NCBI RefSeq assembly: GCF_003626915.1
Contig: NZ_CP032570.1
Coordinates: 1,364,001-1,428,000 of the forward strand
Length of the DNA stretch: 64,000 bases
Direction of reading: 5' to 3'
Source: Tsuneonella amylolytica
GTDB taxonomy: Bacteria > Pseudomonadota > Alphaproteobacteria > Sphingomonadales > Sphingomonadaceae
Part shown: piece by piece, positions 62,082 through 64,000 of the stretch
How the letters are laid out: the number at the start of each line of letters is the position of its first letter
Position numbering within the stretch: the stretch's first letter is position 1
Translations under genes and position numbers: made by a program
Notes under the pieces: model-generated
Databases searched by the model: none
Told to the model about the DNA's origin: nothing
The model's input: only the letters and a program-made list of their open reading frames with translations

Positions 62082-63284
62082 ATGAAACGCTGCAACCCCT
62101 GCGGCCTGCCCGAAACGCACGAAACCATCGCCTTCGATTCGGCGGGCACGTGCAACATCTGCCGCAACGTCGAATTCAAGCAGTCGGCGATCGACTGGGA
62201 AGCGCGGCGCGAGGAACTCGGTCAGCTGATCGAGGAACATCGCGGCAAGTACGACTACGACTGCATCGTCCCGTTCAGCGGCGGCAAGGACAGCACCTGG
62301 ACGCTGTACTACCTCGTTAAGGAATTCAACGTGAAGCCGCTGGTCGTCCGGTTCGACCACGGGTTCATGCGCCCCAACCTGGAAGACAACGTCAAGCGCG
62401 TCTGCCGCGAACTGGGCGTCGACATCCACACTTTCACGCCGAACTGGCATGTCGTGCAGAAGCTGATGCTCCAGTCGTTCCTCGAGAAGGGCGACTTCTG
62501 CTGGCACTGCCACACCGGCATCTTCAGCTACCCGATGTGGGTCGCGCTGGAGAAGCAGGTGCCGCTCATCTTCTGGGGCGAACCGTCGGCCGAATACACC
62601 GCCTACTTCAGCTACGAGCAGGCCGAGGAAGTCGACGAGAAGCGCTTCAACCGCTTCGTGAACCTGGGCATCAGCGCCGACGACATGTTCGTGCGCCTGG
62701 GCGGCGACGTCGATCCGCGCGATCTCAAGTGCTTCAGCTATCCGCCGCTGAAGGATCTTCGCAACCTCAACTACCGTTCGGTCTGCCTCGGTTCGTACAT
62801 TCCCTGGGACGTCAAGAAGCAGTCGGCCATCATCATGGACGAGCTCGGCTGGCAGGGCGACGAGGTCGAGAACGTGCCCCCGCAGTACAACTACGAGAAG
62901 ATCGAGTGCTACATGCAAGGGGTGCGCGACTACATCAAGTACATCAAGCGCGGGTACTCGCGCCCGTCGCACCTGGCCGCGATCGACATCCGCCACGGCC
63001 GCATCACGCCCGAGGAAGGCCGCAAGCTGGTCGCCGAGTACGAGGGCAAGCGTCCGCCGAGCCTCGACCTGTTCCTCGACTTCATCGGGATGAGCGAGGA
63101 GGAATTCCTCAAGGTCGCGATGAGCCATCAGGTGAGCCCTTACGAGCATCACCCGGAAGAAACCGAGGACGGGCGCAAGACGCACGACTTCGACCAGTGG
63201 ATGCGCGACGGTTCGATGGACCGCAACGTGGCCGAAAAGATGATCGAGCGCTGGCGGTCGAGGAACCGCATGGCGGACGCCTGA
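62082..63284 (+). CDS. N-acetyl sugar amidotransferase (WbpG/PseA-like)
   Basis: A 400-residue enzyme that adds an amidino group to an acetamido sugar, using ammonia from a HisH partner. The PP-loop is FSGGKDS (residues 65-71). An N-terminal zinc-ribbon-like set (Cys4, Cys7, Cys24, Cys27) and GDFCWHCHTG add further Cys pairs. In Pseudomonas O-antigen WbpG works with HisH2 and HisF2; here the hisH and hisF genes follow directly. GGAG precedes ATG 62082. Confidence 0.92.
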   Translation: MKRCNPCGLPETHETIAFDSAGTCNICRNVEFKQSAIDWEARREELGQLIEEHRGKYDYDCIVPFSGGKDSTWTLYYLVKEFNVKPLVVRFDHGFMRPNLEDNVKRVCRELGVDIHTFTPNWHVVQKLMLQSFLEKGDFCWHCHTGIFSYPMWVALEKQVPLIFWGEPSAEYTAYFSYEQAEEVDEKRFNRFVNLGISADDMFVRLGGDVDPRDLKCFSYPPLKDLRNLNYRSVCLGSYIPWDVKKQSAIIMDELGWQGDEVENVPPQYNYEKIECYMQGVRDYIKYIKRGYSRPSHLAAIDIRHGRITPEEGRKLVAEYEGKRPPSLDLFLDFIGMSEEEFLKVAMSHQVSPYEHHPEETEDGRKTHDFDQWMRDGSMDRNVAEKMIERWRSRNRMADA

Positions 63285-63285
63285 C

Positions 63286-63921
63286 GTGTCGTTCGGGGCC
63301 TGCCACGTTGGGCTGATCGACTACGAGGCAGGCAACGTCCGGTCGATCGAGAACGCGCTCGATCACCTCGGCGCGCGCGTGTCGCTGGTCTCGCAGGCGA
63401 GCGATTTCGAAGGCAAGACGCACCTGCTGCTGCCGGGCGTCGGCGCGTTCGGGTACTGCGCGGACAAGCTGCGCGCGACCGGACTGGTTCCGCAGCTGAG
63501 ACAGTGGGCGATCGACGACGGTCGCCCGCTGCTCGGCATCTGCGTGGGCATGCAGCTCCTCGCCGACCGCGGTGAGGAACTGGGCACCCATGACGGGCTC
63601 GGCTTAGTCGGGGGCACCGTGCGCCCGCTGAAGGGCGACCCGCCGAGCGTGCGCATCCCCCACGTGGGCTGGAACGACGTGACCTTCGCCGACGATTTCG
63701 GCAGCTTCCGCGCGGGCGACACGGCCGACTTCTACTTCGACCACAGCTTCGCCTACCACGATCCCGTTCACGGCGAGACGCTGGGCACGGCCGAGCACGG
63801 CGAGCGGTTCTGCGCGATCGTGCGCCGGGGCAAGCTGGTCGCAAGCCAGTTCCATCCGGAAAAGAGCCAGCGGGCGGGCCTGCGCTTCCTCGAAGGTTTC
63901 CTGGGGATCGACCCGTGCTGA
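63286..63921 (+). CDS. hisH: Glutamine amidotransferase subunit HisH-like (glycan-associated paralogue)
   Basis: Releases ammonia from glutamine. The 211-residue class I amidotransferase keeps the triad: Cys86 in GICVGMQLL, His190 and Glu192 in FHPEKS. Next to a WbpG-type gene it most likely serves sugar amidination and not histidine synthesis, because no other histidine genes are present. The start is GTG 63286, one base after the preceding stop. Confidence 0.93.
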   Translation: MSFGACHVGLIDYEAGNVRSIENALDHLGARVSLVSQASDFEGKTHLLLPGVGAFGYCADKLRATGLVPQLRQWAIDDGRPLLGICVGMQLLADRGEELGTHDGLGLVGGTVRPLKGDPPSVRIPHVGWNDVTFADDFGSFRAGDTADFYFDHSFAYHDPVHGETLGTAEHGERFCAIVRRGKLVASQFHPEKSQRAGLRFLEGFLGIDPC

Positions 63922-64000
63922 AGAAACGCATCGTGCCCAAGCTGCTCATTCGCCACCGGCAGGTGGGGCGTTCGATGCGCCCGGTGCTGGTGACGACGCG
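63915..64000 (+). CDS. hisF: HisF-like cyclase subunit, N-terminal fragment
   Basis: Only the first 28 residues (LKKRIVPKLLIRHRQ onward) are in the window; the rest continues past the right edge. KKRIVPKLL is close to the HisF start. GTG 63915 overlaps the hisH end. It would channel ammonia from HisH to the sugar amidotransferase. Confidence 0.75.
   Translation, partial: MLKKRIVPKLLIRHRQVGRSMRPVLVTT

Noticed and set aside
63286-64000. hisH-hisF as part of a histidine operon
   Set aside because: No other histidine genes are present and the pair follows a WbpG-type amidotransferase, so a sugar-modifying role is much more likely.

Overview
The window (about two-thirds G+C, no rRNA or tRNA gene seen, no gap above 300 bases without a gene) looks like the chromosome of an alphaproteobacterium of the Sphingomonadales, probably close to the Erythrobacteraceae. 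The reasons are SciP and a CtrA-like box, an EcfG-type general-stress promoter, a GDH-180 glutamate dehydrogenase, a glnE-bcp-DUF455 operon, P450/acyl-CoA genes and sphingomonad-style exopolysaccharide genes. This placement is inference; no marker RNA is present. Genes are tightly packed, and many neighbours share ATGA, GTGA or CTGA stop-start overlaps.

Layout. 1-4.6 kb: murA (cut by the edge), galU, then a single-chain restriction-modification enzyme. 4.8-7.7 kb: a P450 and acyl-CoA synthetase operon. 7.9-12.7 kb: M23 peptidase; glnE-bcp-DUF455. 12.8-16.4 kb: M28 lipoprotein peptidase, agmatine deiminase, a 40-residue ORF, a TauE-type exporter. 16.4-20.4 kb: thrS with an upstream threonine-rich leader peptide, then phoD with a Pho-box-like promoter. 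20.5-35.4 kb: housekeeping and catabolic genes (hydrolase, TPR protein, LLM oxidoreductase, glutamate dehydrogenase, ferredoxin reductase, CoA-transferase, queG, NatAB-type exporter, CYP153-like P450). 35.5-46.2 kb: msrB, a GlsB/YeaQ stress protein, sciP, mnmA, a serine hydrolase, a PhzF protein, a cation efflux protein, pdxH, a DnaJ-class chaperone, YihY, fabI.

46.2-64 kb is one long surface-glycan region. A WbpM/FlaA1-type dehydratase and an initiating sugar-phosphate transferase point left. Pointing right are an epimerase, rfbA, rfbC, an O-antigen ligase/polymerase, Wza, a Wzc-like tyrosine kinase and an unknown exported protein. These are followed by a module that looks like synthesis of a nonulosonic-acid-type or amidino sugar (pseB, capsule-type protein, pseC, aldo/keto reductase, SpsF-type cytidylyltransferase, WbpG-type amidotransferase, hisH, hisF), which runs off the right edge.

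The most interesting signals are regulatory: a putative leaderless leader peptide with five consecutive Thr codons and mutually exclusive RNA pairings before thrS; a PhoB-type box before phoD; an exact EcfG motif (GGAAC-N16-CGTT) before the GlsB/YeaQ gene; and a near-consensus CtrA box between the sciP operon and mnmA.
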